Below, piece after piece: positions 52,365-60,628 of a stretch of DNA of 64,000 nt. Origin of the DNA: Albibacterium sp035514885 (GTDB lineage Bacteria; Bacteroidota; Bacteroidia; Sphingobacteriales; Sphingobacteriaceae); contig NZ_DATJCH010000024.1 of assembly GCF_035514885.1 (NCBI RefSeq), positions 1 through 64,000 of the forward strand, read 5' to 3'. The number at the start of each line of letters is the position of its first letter. The stretch's first letter is position 1. The notes under the pieces are model-generated. The model did no database searches, was not told the origin of the DNA, and was given only the letters and a program-made list of their open reading frames with translations. Position numbers and translations under genes: made by a program.

Positions 52365-53063
52365 TTCATCTTTAAGCCTCCCTGCGAATACCTTCCTAAA
52401 TTTTTCTAGTTCGGGTTGAATTACTTGGAGACAATAAGGATTAGTTGGGTTCAAAGCATAGAAATTTTTATGATAGTCCTCCGCTTCATAAAAATCGGTA
52501 TAGGGCTCCACCTTTGTAACGATTAGCTTAGGATAAGCCTTTTCTTCATTTAATTTATTTATATAATAATTTACCAAATCCTTTTGAGCTTGATTATGGT
52601 AGAATATGGCAGATCTATATTGTGTACCAATATCATTCCCTTGTCTGTTAAATTGAGTTGGATCATGCGCTACAAAAAAGGCTTCTAATAGCTGATCGAA
52701 AGAAATACTATCAGAATCAAATATAATATTTACCGCTTCAGCATGTCCGGTCCTACCTGTTGACACCTGCTCATAAGTAGGGTTTTTCGTTGTACCTCCT
52801 GAATAACCTGAAATTACAGCTTTTACACCTGCCAATTCAAGAAACTGTGCTTCTACACACCAAAAACATCCTGCAGCAAAAGTTGCTGTATCTAACCCTC
52901 CATCACCATTTAAAGGAAGATTATCAGCAACTAAAATCTTGTTTTCCTGATTTGCGTTTACTACTTCTGATTGCGAACTTGTATTTGACGCACAAGCCGA
53001 TACAGCAAACGTCAAAGTAAAGAAAAACACAATAATCTGAGATATTCTACTATTTCCTAACAT
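52347..53063 (-). CDS. msrA: Peptide methionine sulfoxide reductase MsrA, secreted form
   Basis: A 238-aa MsrA that repairs oxidised methionine (S-sulfoxide). The catalytic cysteine lies in FAAGCFWCVEAQF (about 63-75), and the family's GYSGGTTKNPTYEQVSTGRT and YHNQAQKDL follow. A resolving cysteine in NPYCLQVIQPELEK is present. The N-terminal signal ends in a likely lipobox (FAVSACAS), so the protein acts in the periplasm or at a membrane, unlike cytosolic MsrA. It overlaps convergent oxyR. Confidence 0.93.
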   Translation of the reverse strand: MLGNSRISQIIVFFFTLTFAVSACASNTSSQSEVVNANQENKILVADNLPLNGDGGLDTATFAAGCFWCVEAQFLELAGVKAVISGYSGGTTKNPTYEQVSTGRTGHAEAVNIIFDSDSISFDQLLEAFFVAHDPTQFNRQGNDIGTQYRSAIFYHNQAQKDLVNYYINKLNEEKAYPKLIVTKVEPYTDFYEAEDYHKNFYALNPTNPYCLQVIQPELEKFRKVFAGRLKDESVDVN

Positions 53064-53109
53064 AATCTTTTTCTAACTTATTAAAGTTAAGTAAAATATA
53101 TATAACAAG

Positions 53110-53142
53110 AACGGCGATGCTGTTAAATACAACATCGCCGTT
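53110..53142 (-). terminator. Terminator of sod
   Basis: AACGGCGATG (53110-53119) pairs perfectly with CATCGCCGTT (53133-53142) around a 13-nt loop, about 20 nt after the sod stop. The minus strand then becomes T-rich. The GC-rich stem is clear against the AT-rich background. Confidence 0.8.
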
Positions 53143-53160
53143 AAAAAATTTACAAACGCA

Positions 53161-53769
53161 TTATTTTGCTTTAGCGAAGCGATCCGCTACAGCATTCCAG
53201 TCAACAACATTGAAGATAGCTTCAAGGTAAGCCGGACGTTTATTTTGATATTTTAAATAATAAGCGTGCTCCCAAACATCAATCCCAAATATCGGTGTTC
53301 CCTTAACTTCTGCAACATCCATTAATGGATTATCTTGATTTGGAGTTGAACTAACTTTTAATTTACCTGAACCATCCACGATTAACCAAGACCAACCCGA
53401 ACCAAAACGCGTTGCTCCAGCTGCTTGTAATTGTTTTTTAAGTTCATCAAAAGATCCGAAAGCTTCATTTATTGCAGTTGCCAACTCACCAGTTGGCTCG
53501 CCACCGCCATTTTGAGACAATACAGTCCAAAATAAAGAGTGATTAAAGTGCCCACCACCATTGTTACGAACAGCAGCACTGTACTTTGAAATATTTTTAA
53601 TGATTTCCTCTAGAGAAAGATTTGCAGCATCTGTCCCTTCAATAGCTTTATTCAAGTTATCTACATAAGCTTGATGGTGTTTTCCATGATGAATTTCCAT
53701 GGTTTCTTTATCAATAGAAGGTTCTAAAGCGTCTGAGGCGTAAGGTAACGCCGGTAATTCGAATGCCAT
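53161..53769 (-). CDS. sod: Fe/Mn superoxide dismutase
   Basis: A 202-aa superoxide dismutase. Metal ligands are visible: His in MEIHHGKHHQAYVDNLNKA (about 26-44), His in GGGHFNHSLFW (about 75-85), and Asp/His in GIDVWEHAYYLKYQNKR (about 162-178, DxWEHxYY). Family motifs do not fix iron against manganese with certainty. It removes superoxide and fits the neighbouring OxyR/MsrA stress genes. No signal peptide, so it is cytosolic. Confidence 0.96.
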   Translation of the reverse strand: MAFELPALPYASDALEPSIDKETMEIHHGKHHQAYVDNLNKAIEGTDAANLSLEEIIKNISKYSAAVRNNGGGHFNHSLFWTVLSQNGGGEPTGELATAINEAFGSFDELKKQLQAAGATRFGSGWSWLIVDGSGKLKVSSTPNQDNPLMDVAEVKGTPIFGIDVWEHAYYLKYQNKRPAYLEAIFNVVDWNAVADRFAKAK

Positions 53770-53799
53770 AATACTTTGATTTTAAAAATGATTAATATA

Positions 53800-53807
53800 C
53801 AAATATA
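53800..53807 (-). promoter_or_regulatory. Promoter -7 element for sod
   Basis: The minus strand reads TATATTTG, an exact TAnnTTTG match, about 31 nt before the ATG. Confidence 0.5.
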
Positions 53808-53857
53808 ACGAGAATGTATGGTATATGTTTGACAATTCAGTCAAATTCGTATCATGA

Positions 53858-54328
53858 TTACCGTCTTTTCTGCTGGAAAAAGCTTTTTATTAGATTTGAA
53901 CAATCCTCTTCAAGAATACCTGAAGTGATTTCTGTGCGAGGGTGGGTTATTGATGAATTATAAACAGAGTATCCTCTTCTATTATCTTTTGCGCCAAAAA
54001 CAATACGACCTATCTGAGTCCAGAAAGAAGCTCCAGCACACATTACACAAGGCTCTAAAGTAACGTAGAGTGTGCATTGTTGTAAATATTTTCCTCCAAT
54101 ATAATTAGATGCAGAAGTAAATGCTTGCATTTCTGCATGTGCTGTTACATCATTTAACTTCTCACTTAAATTATGTCCTCTGGCTATAATTCTGTTCTTA
54201 AAAACGATAACCGCACCAATTGGAATCTCATCAAGATCTCTTGCTATTAAGGCTTCCTTTATAGCTTCTTTCATGAAATGCTCGTCAGCAACTGAGCTAT
54301 TCTCTTCCGCAAAATTAATATAAGTCAT
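53858..54328 (-). CDS. tadA: tRNA-specific adenosine deaminase TadA
   Basis: A 156-aa zinc deaminase that converts adenosine 34 to inosine in tRNA-Arg(ACG). The zinc/catalytic motif HAEMQAF (about 64-70, HAE) and the PCVMCAGA motif (about 94-101, PCxxC) are intact, and GRIVFGAKDNRRG follows. General nucleoside (guanine) deaminases share this fold, so TadA is the most likely but not the only reading. It is the last gene of a five-gene operon starting at pheS. Confidence 0.86.
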   Translation of the reverse strand: MTYINFAEENSSVADEHFMKEAIKEALIARDLDEIPIGAVIVFKNRIIARGHNLSEKLNDVTAHAEMQAFTSASNYIGGKYLQQCTLYVTLEPCVMCAGASFWTQIGRIVFGAKDNRRGYSVYNSSITHPRTEITSGILEEDCSNLIKSFFQQKRR

Positions 54329-54336
54329 GAAGGTAG

Positions 54337-54735
54337 TTAATCATAAGGATAAAAAACAAAATTAGCTCCTTCAGGAACAACAACAAAAAGACACATGAAA
54401 TCGTCCGCCTTCTTAAACTTATTTATAAAGGCTTCCTTTTTGTCCTCTTTAATAATCCCTATTTCAAGGAATTCTTCTAAGCTTGACGCTTGAATAGTCC
54501 AATCTGTTCCTAGTTCAGCCTTATCCAAAATAATCTCACCTACATTAACTTCATGTTGATGGGCAACAAATATTGGATATTGCGTATAGCTCTCTGCTAA
54601 TAATTCTGCTGCAACCTCACGGATAGACTCTTTGTAGAAATCAAGATCAACCTTTAAGCTTTTTAACGGACTATCCTTCTTTTTACCATCTCCATCACCT
54701 TCAGAAGGAGGAAGTAACAAATCTTGTAAATCCAT
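54337..54735 (-). CDS. Uncharacterised 132-aa protein in the pheS-tadA operon
   Basis: A 132-aa soluble protein with a short charged, low-complexity start (PSEGDGDGKKKDSPLK) and a mixed alpha/beta body, including a helix FYKESIREVAAELLAES and strands near the end (CLFVVVPEGANFVFYPYD). I do not recognise the family. It is packed between rlmD (2-nt gap) and tadA (8-nt gap), so it is probably co-translated and may relate to translation or RNA modification. Confidence 0.72.
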   Translation of the reverse strand: MDLQDLLLPPSEGDGDGKKKDSPLKSLKVDLDFYKESIREVAAELLAESYTQYPIFVAHQHEVNVGEIILDKAELGTDWTIQASSLEEFLEIGIIKEDKKEAFINKFKKADDFMCLFVVVPEGANFVFYPYD

Positions 54736-54737
54736 AG

Positions 54738-56147
54738 CTATTTTTTAAGAGTTAATAACACTACATTCTCTACATGTTGAGTATGAGGAAACATATCAAC
54801 AGGCTTAATCCGACTAACATCATACTTATGAGTTAAAACAGTTAAGTCGCGTGCTTGTGTAGCCGCATTACAACTTACATACACAATCTTTTCTGCTCCA
54901 ATTTCCAATATTTTTTCCACAACATCCGGGTGCATACCAGCTCTGGGAGGATCCGTAATAATAACATCCGGCTTACCATGAAGGGCAATAAATTCATCGT
55001 TCAAGATATCCTTCATATCACCTGCAAAAAAATCTGTATTTTCAATCCCATTAATGTCAGAATTGATTTTTGCATCTTCAATAGCAGTAGGGACGTATTC
55101 AACTCCAATTACCTTTCTGGCATCTTTGGCAACAAAATTAGCAATGGTACCTGCACCAGTATATAAATCATACACCAATTCTGTACCATTCAATCCTGAA
55201 AAGTCCTTGGTTATTTTGTATAATTCATGTGCTTGTAAAGAATTCGTCTGATAGAATGACTTAGCACCAATTTTAAACTTAAGGTCAGCCATTGCCTCAA
55301 AAATATGATCACGACCGGTAAAAACATGAATATCCTGATCAAAAATCGTATCGTTCTTTTTCTGATTAACAATATAAAGTAACGACGTAATCTCTGGAAA
55401 AGATGCTTGAAGAAAACTCATCACATCATTAATATTATCACCTTCCGGATAGCCAAAGACAACAATAACCATCAATTCGCCTATTGATGTATTTCGGATG
55501 ATCAGGTTTCTTAATGCTCCCTCATGTTTACGTAAATCATAAAAACTAATTCCCTTTTGAATTGCAAAGTCATTTAATGAATTACGAATAGCATTAGATG
55601 GATCTGCCTGAAGATAACAATGATTAATCGCCAGAATTTTATCAAAACGTAAGGGAACATGAAACCCTAGTGCATTTCGTTCAAACTCTTCGTTTCTGCT
55701 AATTTCATCAGGAGTTAACCACCGTTGATTCGAGAATGTATATTCTAATTTATTCCGATAATAGGTTGTATTTTCAGAAGGCAAAATCGCCTCTATAGAG
55801 GAAGTATCTACTTTTCCAATACGGGATAAAGCATCTTCCACACTTTTTTGTTTGTAAAACAGTTGGGCATCATAGTTCATATGCTGCCATTTACACCCTC
55901 CGCAAACTCCAAAATGTTTACAAAGAGCTTCAGTTCTGTGTAATGATGGTGTTTTTAACTCCAGTACGTTTGCTTCAGCAAAACTCTTTTTTTTTCTTTG
56001 TATCTCTACATCTACTACATCGCCCGGAATTGCATGCGGAATAAATAAAACTAAATCTTCTGCTTTTCCTACCCCCTTACCACCTTCGGCAATATCTATG
56101 ATCTCCACATTATTAATGCGAATCTTTTCCCTAACTGTCTTTCTCAT
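54738..56147 (-). CDS. rlmD: 23S rRNA (uracil-C5)-methyltransferase, RlmD/RumA family
   Basis: A roughly 469-aa enzyme of the TrmA/RumA class that makes 5-methyluridine in RNA. A TRAM-like N-terminal domain leads to a 4Fe-4S cysteine set in CKHFGVCGGCKWQHM (about 76-90). The SAM domain has LVYDLYTGAGTIANFVA, and the catalytic cysteine lies in IVYVSCNAATQARDL after DPPRAGMHPDV. The open frame reaches 56174 with GTG; the ATG at 56147 gives a cleaner start. The target base is not certain from sequence. Confidence 0.9.
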   Translation of the reverse strand: MRKTVREKIRINNVEIIDIAEGGKGVGKAEDLVLFIPHAIPGDVVDVEIQRKKKSFAEANVLELKTPSLHRTEALCKHFGVCGGCKWQHMNYDAQLFYKQKSVEDALSRIGKVDTSSIEAILPSENTTYYRNKLEYTFSNQRWLTPDEISRNEEFERNALGFHVPLRFDKILAINHCYLQADPSNAIRNSLNDFAIQKGISFYDLRKHEGALRNLIIRNTSIGELMVIVVFGYPEGDNINDVMSFLQASFPEITSLLYIVNQKKNDTIFDQDIHVFTGRDHIFEAMADLKFKIGAKSFYQTNSLQAHELYKITKDFSGLNGTELVYDLYTGAGTIANFVAKDARKVIGVEYVPTAIEDAKINSDINGIENTDFFAGDMKDILNDEFIALHGKPDVIITDPPRAGMHPDVVEKILEIGAEKIVYVSCNAATQARDLTVLTHKYDVSRIKPVDMFPHTQHVENVVLLTLKK

Positions 56148-56174
56148 GTTCCGCGAAATTACACATAATATCAC

Positions 56175-56744
56175 TTAAGCAATAGCTGCTTTAACTAAAA
56201 AGGGAAGCATGTCATTTTGGAATGAAATAAAATTCTTCCTCACATCGGCAACACTTACAGAAGTAAATGCAAAAGAAAATACTATACTTTTACTTGAATT
56301 AACCAAAAACCTTAAATTATTAAGAGGTATAGAGACACGGTCGCTCTCTTGAAAGGACAGAATTAATAAATTTTCCAAGTCATCTGAAAGAGTTTTCAGA
56401 TATTCCTGCGCATTGGCAGATTCACGAATAAAATCCCATCCTACAAACTCATTACAGATAGTATAGGACAACTTACTCACCTTTAGAATTAAATTACTAA
56501 GATAAGATTCTAGATCTAAATCTTGTGGTGAGTTATTAATTAAATCTTTTACACTCTTGCGGATGTATTCCATTAAAATAGCATGCAAGATCATTTCTTT
56601 GCTTTCGAAATACTTATAAATTGTTGCTTTAGCAACTTTAGCATCACGAGCAATCTCATTTACGTTTGTTTTATTATAACCGTAACGACGAAACAACTCT
56701 CTTGCAGAATCCTTAATACATGCTTTAACTTTATCCGCTACCAT
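56175..56744 (-). CDS. TetR-family transcription regulator
   Basis: A 189-aa protein with a typical TetR N-terminal helix-turn-helix (about 1-55): ELFRRYGYNKTNVNEIARDA and KVAKATIYKYFESKEMILHA. The C-terminal ligand domain is all-helical and unspecific. It starts 3 nt after pheS and ends right where rlmD begins, an odd place for a regulator. It may control this operon or a distant lipid or efflux gene. The ligand is unknown. Confidence 0.88.
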   Translation of the reverse strand: MVADKVKACIKDSARELFRRYGYNKTNVNEIARDAKVAKATIYKYFESKEMILHAILMEYIRKSVKDLINNSPQDLDLESYLSNLILKVSKLSYTICNEFVGWDFIRESANAQEYLKTLSDDLENLLILSFQESDRVSIPLNNLRFLVNSSKSIVFSFAFTSVSVADVRKNFISFQNDMLPFLVKAAIA

Positions 56745-56746
56745 AG

Positions 56747-57787
56747 TTAAATTGTCTCAGTCTCAAATTGCCTTAAGAACCGAATATCATTCTCAGAAAA
56801 CAAGCGTAAATCCTTTATCACATATTTAAGATTAGTGATACGTTCAATACCCATTCCGAAAGCAAATCCACTATATTTTTTACTATCTATACCACAGTTT
56901 TCCAATACATTCGGATCTACCATCCCACAACCTAAAATCTCTACCCAACCGCTCCATTTACAAAGGGTACAACCCGCACCTTTACAAATTGTACAAGAAA
57001 TATCCATCTCCGCAGAAGGCTCCGTAAAGGGAAAATAAGAAGGTCGAAACCGAACCTTGGTATCTTCACCATATAACTCCTGAACAAAATGGAACAAAGT
57101 CTGTTTTAAATCGGCGAAAGAAACACCTTCATCAACGTACAATCCTTCAACTTGATGAAAAAAGCAATGTGCCCTAGCTGAAATGGCTTCATTCCGATAA
57201 ACTCTACCAGGCATAATAGCCCGGAAAGGAGGTTTCCCATTTTCCATCATTCTTACTTGAACAGAAGAAGTATGCGTACGTAAGGCAATATCATTACCCT
57301 CTTTCTTTTCAATGAAAAAGGTATCCTGCATATCTCTCGCAGGATGCTCTTCAGGAAAATTCAATGCACTGAAATTATGCCAATCATCTTCAATCTCAGG
57401 ACCCTCAGCAACGATGAAACCCATTTTATTAAAAATCCCAACAATTTCCTTTCGAACCAAAGACAATGGATGTCTTGAACCTAACTCAAATCCTTTTCCA
57501 GGAAGGGATAAATCCTGAGTTGAAGCTCCCGCCTTCTCTGTCTTATCCGCTATCTGCTCCAACAAACTTTTATGTTTAGATTCAGCCAATTGCTTAAATA
57601 CATTAAGTACCTGACCTAATTCTCGCTTCTCCTCTGTAGAAACTGTTTTAAACTCTTCAAACAAAGAGCGTACAATCCCTTTATTTACTAAAAAGCGCAA
57701 ACGAAAAGCTTCAGTTTCTTCTGTTGTAGAAGCGTTAAAAGCATTAATCTCTTCTGTATATTCCTGTATTTTGGTCTTTATATCCAT
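56747..57787 (-). CDS. pheS: Phenylalanyl-tRNA synthetase alpha subunit
   Basis: A 346-aa subunit that charges tRNA-Phe with phenylalanine together with PheT. The class II motif 2 appears in MPGRVYRNEAISARAHCFFH (about 195-214) and motif 3 in FAFGMGIERITNLKYVIKDL (about 310-329). The N-terminal coiled-coil arm (about 1-90) binds tRNA. A cysteine set CTICKGAGCTLCKW, common in some bacterial PheS proteins, is present. pheT is not adjacent here. It heads the operon pheS-tetR-rlmD-(132 aa)-tadA. Confidence 0.95.
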   Translation of the reverse strand: MDIKTKIQEYTEEINAFNASTTEETEAFRLRFLVNKGIVRSLFEEFKTVSTEEKRELGQVLNVFKQLAESKHKSLLEQIADKTEKAGASTQDLSLPGKGFELGSRHPLSLVRKEIVGIFNKMGFIVAEGPEIEDDWHNFSALNFPEEHPARDMQDTFFIEKKEGNDIALRTHTSSVQVRMMENGKPPFRAIMPGRVYRNEAISARAHCFFHQVEGLYVDEGVSFADLKQTLFHFVQELYGEDTKVRFRPSYFPFTEPSAEMDISCTICKGAGCTLCKWSGWVEILGCGMVDPNVLENCGIDSKKYSGFAFGMGIERITNLKYVIKDLRLFSENDIRFLRQFETETI

Positions 57788-57860
57788 TATCTTGAAATTC
57801 CATATACATCCTTAAATCAACTTCAAGGTGCTTTATTGCAAACTCTTATACCTAGGTGTA

Positions 57861-57868
57861 TATTTTTG
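57861..57868 (+). promoter_or_regulatory. Exact -7 element of unknown target
   Basis: TATTTTTG on the plus strand matches TAnnTTTG, in the gap between pheS and the TonB receptor gene. A transcript would run about 55 nt to the bidirectional hairpin at 57901-57929. No gene on this strand uses it, so chance or a small RNA are both possible. Confidence 0.3.
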
Positions 57869-57900
57869 CGTAAAAATACGTCATTAGTATGGAAATGCAA

Positions 57901-57929
57901 AAAACCCTGGAAATTGATTCCAGGGTTTT
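57901..57929 (-). terminator. Bidirectional terminator after the TonB receptor gene
   Basis: AAAACCCTGGAA (57901-57912) and TTCCAGGGTTTT (57918-57929) form a perfect 12-bp stem with a 5-nt loop. On the minus strand a run of T follows. It lies 20 nt after the receptor stop and ends that transcript. Confidence 0.85.
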
Positions 57930-57948
57930 ATAAAAAAATAAATTATTA

Positions 57949-60330
57949 CTAAAACTTCAGATTCAGCCCTAATAGGAAATTACGAGTTGCTTGAGGGAAA
58001 TAATAATTGTATGTTTCGAGCTGACCATCTGGATTAAAATAACCAAATGTATAGCCATTCGATTCATATAGTTCGTTGAAAAGATTATTCACTTTTAATG
58101 TGACTCCTAAATTTTTTAATCCCTTAATAGGTGTCTGATAACTCAAACGTAAATCAGATGTAAAGAAAGCATCAATACTTTTATCTTTATTTGCTGTATT
58201 ATCCAAATATTGACGAGAAACATACTTGCTTATCAAAGCAAGTTCAGCTCTCTTAAAAAGAATATATGCAAACTCATTAGAAAGAATCGTATTTGGGGAA
58301 AGCGCAATATCTGTTCTGCTTAAAGTTTCTGCCTTCTGATCTGTTACATCCCAATTAGCATCATAGATATCGGTATAGAATGTGTAGTCTTTGATTTTAT
58401 TCTGACTAAATGCAGCAGTTGCTCTCCAAGTAAAATTAGCAAAAGGCTGCCAACTGGCATCTACTTCTGCGCCTATGCGATAACTTTTATCTACATTTTC
58501 ACGGACTGCCGACCCAATATCATTGATCTGCCCTGTAACTACCAATTGATCTTTATAAAGCATGGCATATCCGTTGATACCTACATTAAAATTACTAGAG
58601 GAAATGCGATACCCCATTTCAATATCTGTTAACCGTTCTGGCAAAGGTCTGCTTAAGGGCGATGAGTCAGTAAAATCTCGTCTAACAGGTTCTTTATTCG
58701 CCATTGCAACCGATGCATAGACATTACTATTATTATCGAAACTATAGCTTAAACCAACCTTCGGATTAAAGAAATTATATTTAGCCTCTTGTTCTAAGAC
58801 ACTCAAATCGCGATTATCTCCACTCAAATTATAATTAACCTTCCTATATTGTATATCACCAAAGAAATTAAGATTACCCCATTTGTAATCTCCCTTAGCA
58901 TATATATTAAAATCTTTCTTTGTGGCATCATTCAAATAGTATTTATCGCCTAAGTTCAGGTTTGAAGAATAAGTTGCCCAGATCACTTCTCCATAGTGAT
59001 CTCCTTTATATTCATTATAAGCGCCTCCCAATGTCAAATTCAATAAATTTGTAGGTCTGTAATTCAAAGAATAAGTAAATCCGTAAAAATTATTATCCAA
59101 CCACCTTCTTCTTACCAAATCAGTAGTTTCAATAGTTTCTTCACCAACTACTACCGGGTCCAATACATAATCTGCAAATGCAGCATCATCTTCATATTCT
59201 TCATAATAACCTAAGCCTCTAGTATAGTGTAAAGCTCCATTTAACAATAGTTTTGAACTTAGCTGATTTGAATATAATAACTGATAATGAGTTTGTGTAT
59301 AATTATCCGTTTGATCTTCATAATCAAATTCATTATAAGTACGATTGGTCTTTAATAATTCCTCTGGTACACCATTCCAAGCCTGATAAGTTTTTTCCTT
59401 TCCGGAGAATACATTCGCTCTTAAAAAGCTTTTTTCTCCATACCAGGCTCCTGAAACATAAAACGATTTTAAATCAGAGAAAGCATTATCCATGTATCCG
59501 TCCGATTTAACTTGAGAAAGACGAGCATCCAAGCTAAATTTATTATTAACAAGCCCAGTACCTAATTTAACTGTATTCTTCCACGTATTATACGACCCAA
59601 AGCTGTTATCCAACTCACCGTAAGCCGTATCAATCCGTTGGTTTGTCTGAATATTAACACTCGCTCCAAAAGCACCTGCCCCGTTAGTTGATGTACCAAC
59701 ACCTCGCTGTATCTGAATATTATCTACCGATGAAGCAAAATCAGGCATATTTACCCAAAAAGAACCTTGGCTCTCAGAATCATTGTATGGAATTCCATTA
59801 ATGGTTACATTAATTCGCTGACTATCACTTCCCCGAATGGTCATATTGGTATAACCAACTCCAGCACCGGCGTCCGAAGAAACCACCACCGATGGGGTTT
59901 GATTTAACAAATAAGTTATATCCTGTCCCAGATTATTCTTAGCGATTTCATCACTCGAAAGGTTCTTAAATGTTGTTGCTGCATTAGTAGAAGCCCTAGT
60001 GGCCTGTACAACTACTTCATCGGCCAAAAAGCTTGATGGTTCCATTAGAATCAAAAGATCCTGATCTTGTGGAATGTTAATAGCTTTCTCAATTGTCTTG
60101 TAACCCAAATAACTCACCACAAGCAGATTACTTCCCGCCTTTAAATTACTTAATTGAATCTGACCCTTCGAATTTGTTTGCCCCCTCAAAGGCGTTCCTT
60201 TAATTCGGATCGAAGCTCCTGTTAATAGCTCCATCGTTTTTGCATCTTTAACCTCGATGCGGATTGTGTTTTGTGCTAGCAACCATACAGGCAGCCATAC
60301 AATCGCCAATAGTGCAATTGCTTTTTTCAT
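57949..60330 (-). CDS. TonB-dependent outer-membrane receptor, thiamine-regulated
   Basis: A 793-aa TonB-dependent receptor. After the signal peptide (about 1-19) comes a carboxypeptidase-regulatory-like domain (about 22-105, TGASIRIKGTPLRGQTNSKG), then the plug with a TonB-box-like DEVVVQATR (about 102-110) and GAGVGYTNMTIRGSDSQRIN. The beta-barrel ends in LGLNLKF with terminal phenylalanine. A TPP riboswitch precedes it, so the likely cargo is thiamine or a precursor (inference). No inner-membrane thiamine transporter gene lies immediately downstream. Its energy comes from a TonB system such as the one at 13218. Confidence 0.93.
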   Translation of the reverse strand: MKKAIALLAIVWLPVWLLAQNTIRIEVKDAKTMELLTGASIRIKGTPLRGQTNSKGQIQLSNLKAGSNLLVVSYLGYKTIEKAINIPQDQDLLILMEPSSFLADEVVVQATRASTNAATTFKNLSSDEIAKNNLGQDITYLLNQTPSVVVSSDAGAGVGYTNMTIRGSDSQRINVTINGIPYNDSESQGSFWVNMPDFASSVDNIQIQRGVGTSTNGAGAFGASVNIQTNQRIDTAYGELDNSFGSYNTWKNTVKLGTGLVNNKFSLDARLSQVKSDGYMDNAFSDLKSFYVSGAWYGEKSFLRANVFSGKEKTYQAWNGVPEELLKTNRTYNEFDYEDQTDNYTQTHYQLLYSNQLSSKLLLNGALHYTRGLGYYEEYEDDAAFADYVLDPVVVGEETIETTDLVRRRWLDNNFYGFTYSLNYRPTNLLNLTLGGAYNEYKGDHYGEVIWATYSSNLNLGDKYYLNDATKKDFNIYAKGDYKWGNLNFFGDIQYRKVNYNLSGDNRDLSVLEQEAKYNFFNPKVGLSYSFDNNSNVYASVAMANKEPVRRDFTDSSPLSRPLPERLTDIEMGYRISSSNFNVGINGYAMLYKDQLVVTGQINDIGSAVRENVDKSYRIGAEVDASWQPFANFTWRATAAFSQNKIKDYTFYTDIYDANWDVTDQKAETLSRTDIALSPNTILSNEFAYILFKRAELALISKYVSRQYLDNTANKDKSIDAFFTSDLRLSYQTPIKGLKNLGVTLKVNNLFNELYESNGYTFGYFNPDGQLETYNYYFPQATRNFLLGLNLKF

Positions 60331-60362
60331 TGTTCTTTTGATTTTTTTAATAAAACATAACA

Positions 60363-60379
60363 GAGACGAGGGTTGTCTC
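60363..60379 (-). promoter_or_regulatory. Hairpin between the TPP aptamer and the receptor start, possible expression platform
   Basis: On the minus strand GAGAC (60379-60375) pairs with GTCTC (60367-60363) around a 7-nt loop, 33 nt before the ATG. A T-rich stretch follows. It could be the switching element (terminator or translation block) of the TPP riboswitch; the stem is short, so this is tentative. Confidence 0.4.
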
Positions 60380-60395
60380 CGCCCTTATTTTATTT

Positions 60396-60515
60396 ACCTT
60401 CCCTACGCCGGCATTATCCGGATCAGGTCCACAGAAGAATTTAACTCAGAAAAGTAAATTCGACCGATGGGTATAATCTCAGCCCTGAATTTCGTTATAT
60501 TCAGAACACCCCCTT
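60396..60515 (-). ncRNA. TPP riboswitch (THI element)
   Basis: The minus strand contains the two hallmark segments in order: GGGCTGAGATTATACCC (around 60469-60485, including the CTGAGA box) and ACCTGATCCGGATAATGCCG (around 60410-60429), followed by GCGTAGGGAA. These are the invariant parts of the thiamine pyrophosphate aptamer. A P3-type extension lies between them. It sits directly below an exact TAnnTTTG promoter and in front of a TonB-dependent receptor gene. Confidence 0.95.
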
Positions 60516-60523
60516 AGATGCGA

Positions 60524-60531
60524 CAAAGGTA
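60524..60531 (-). promoter_or_regulatory. Promoter -7 element for the TPP riboswitch and receptor
   Basis: The minus strand reads TACCTTTG, an exact TAnnTTTG match. Transcription would start near 60517, right at the 5' edge of the aptamer. The -33 region is not clear. Confidence 0.6.
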
Positions 60532-60570
60532 AAAGAAAATCCCACATAAAAGAAAATGAAGAAAAAATCT

Positions 60571-60578
60571 TAGTTTTG
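60571..60578 (+). promoter_or_regulatory. Promoter -7 element for prfA
   Basis: TAGTTTTG is an exact TAnnTTTG match, 51 nt before the prfA ATG. It lies back to back with the TPP promoter on the other strand. Confidence 0.5.
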
Positions 60579-60628
60579 CAGAAATCTGCGAAGAATCACA
60601 AACAGATTAAATCAGCCCAAATAAAAAT

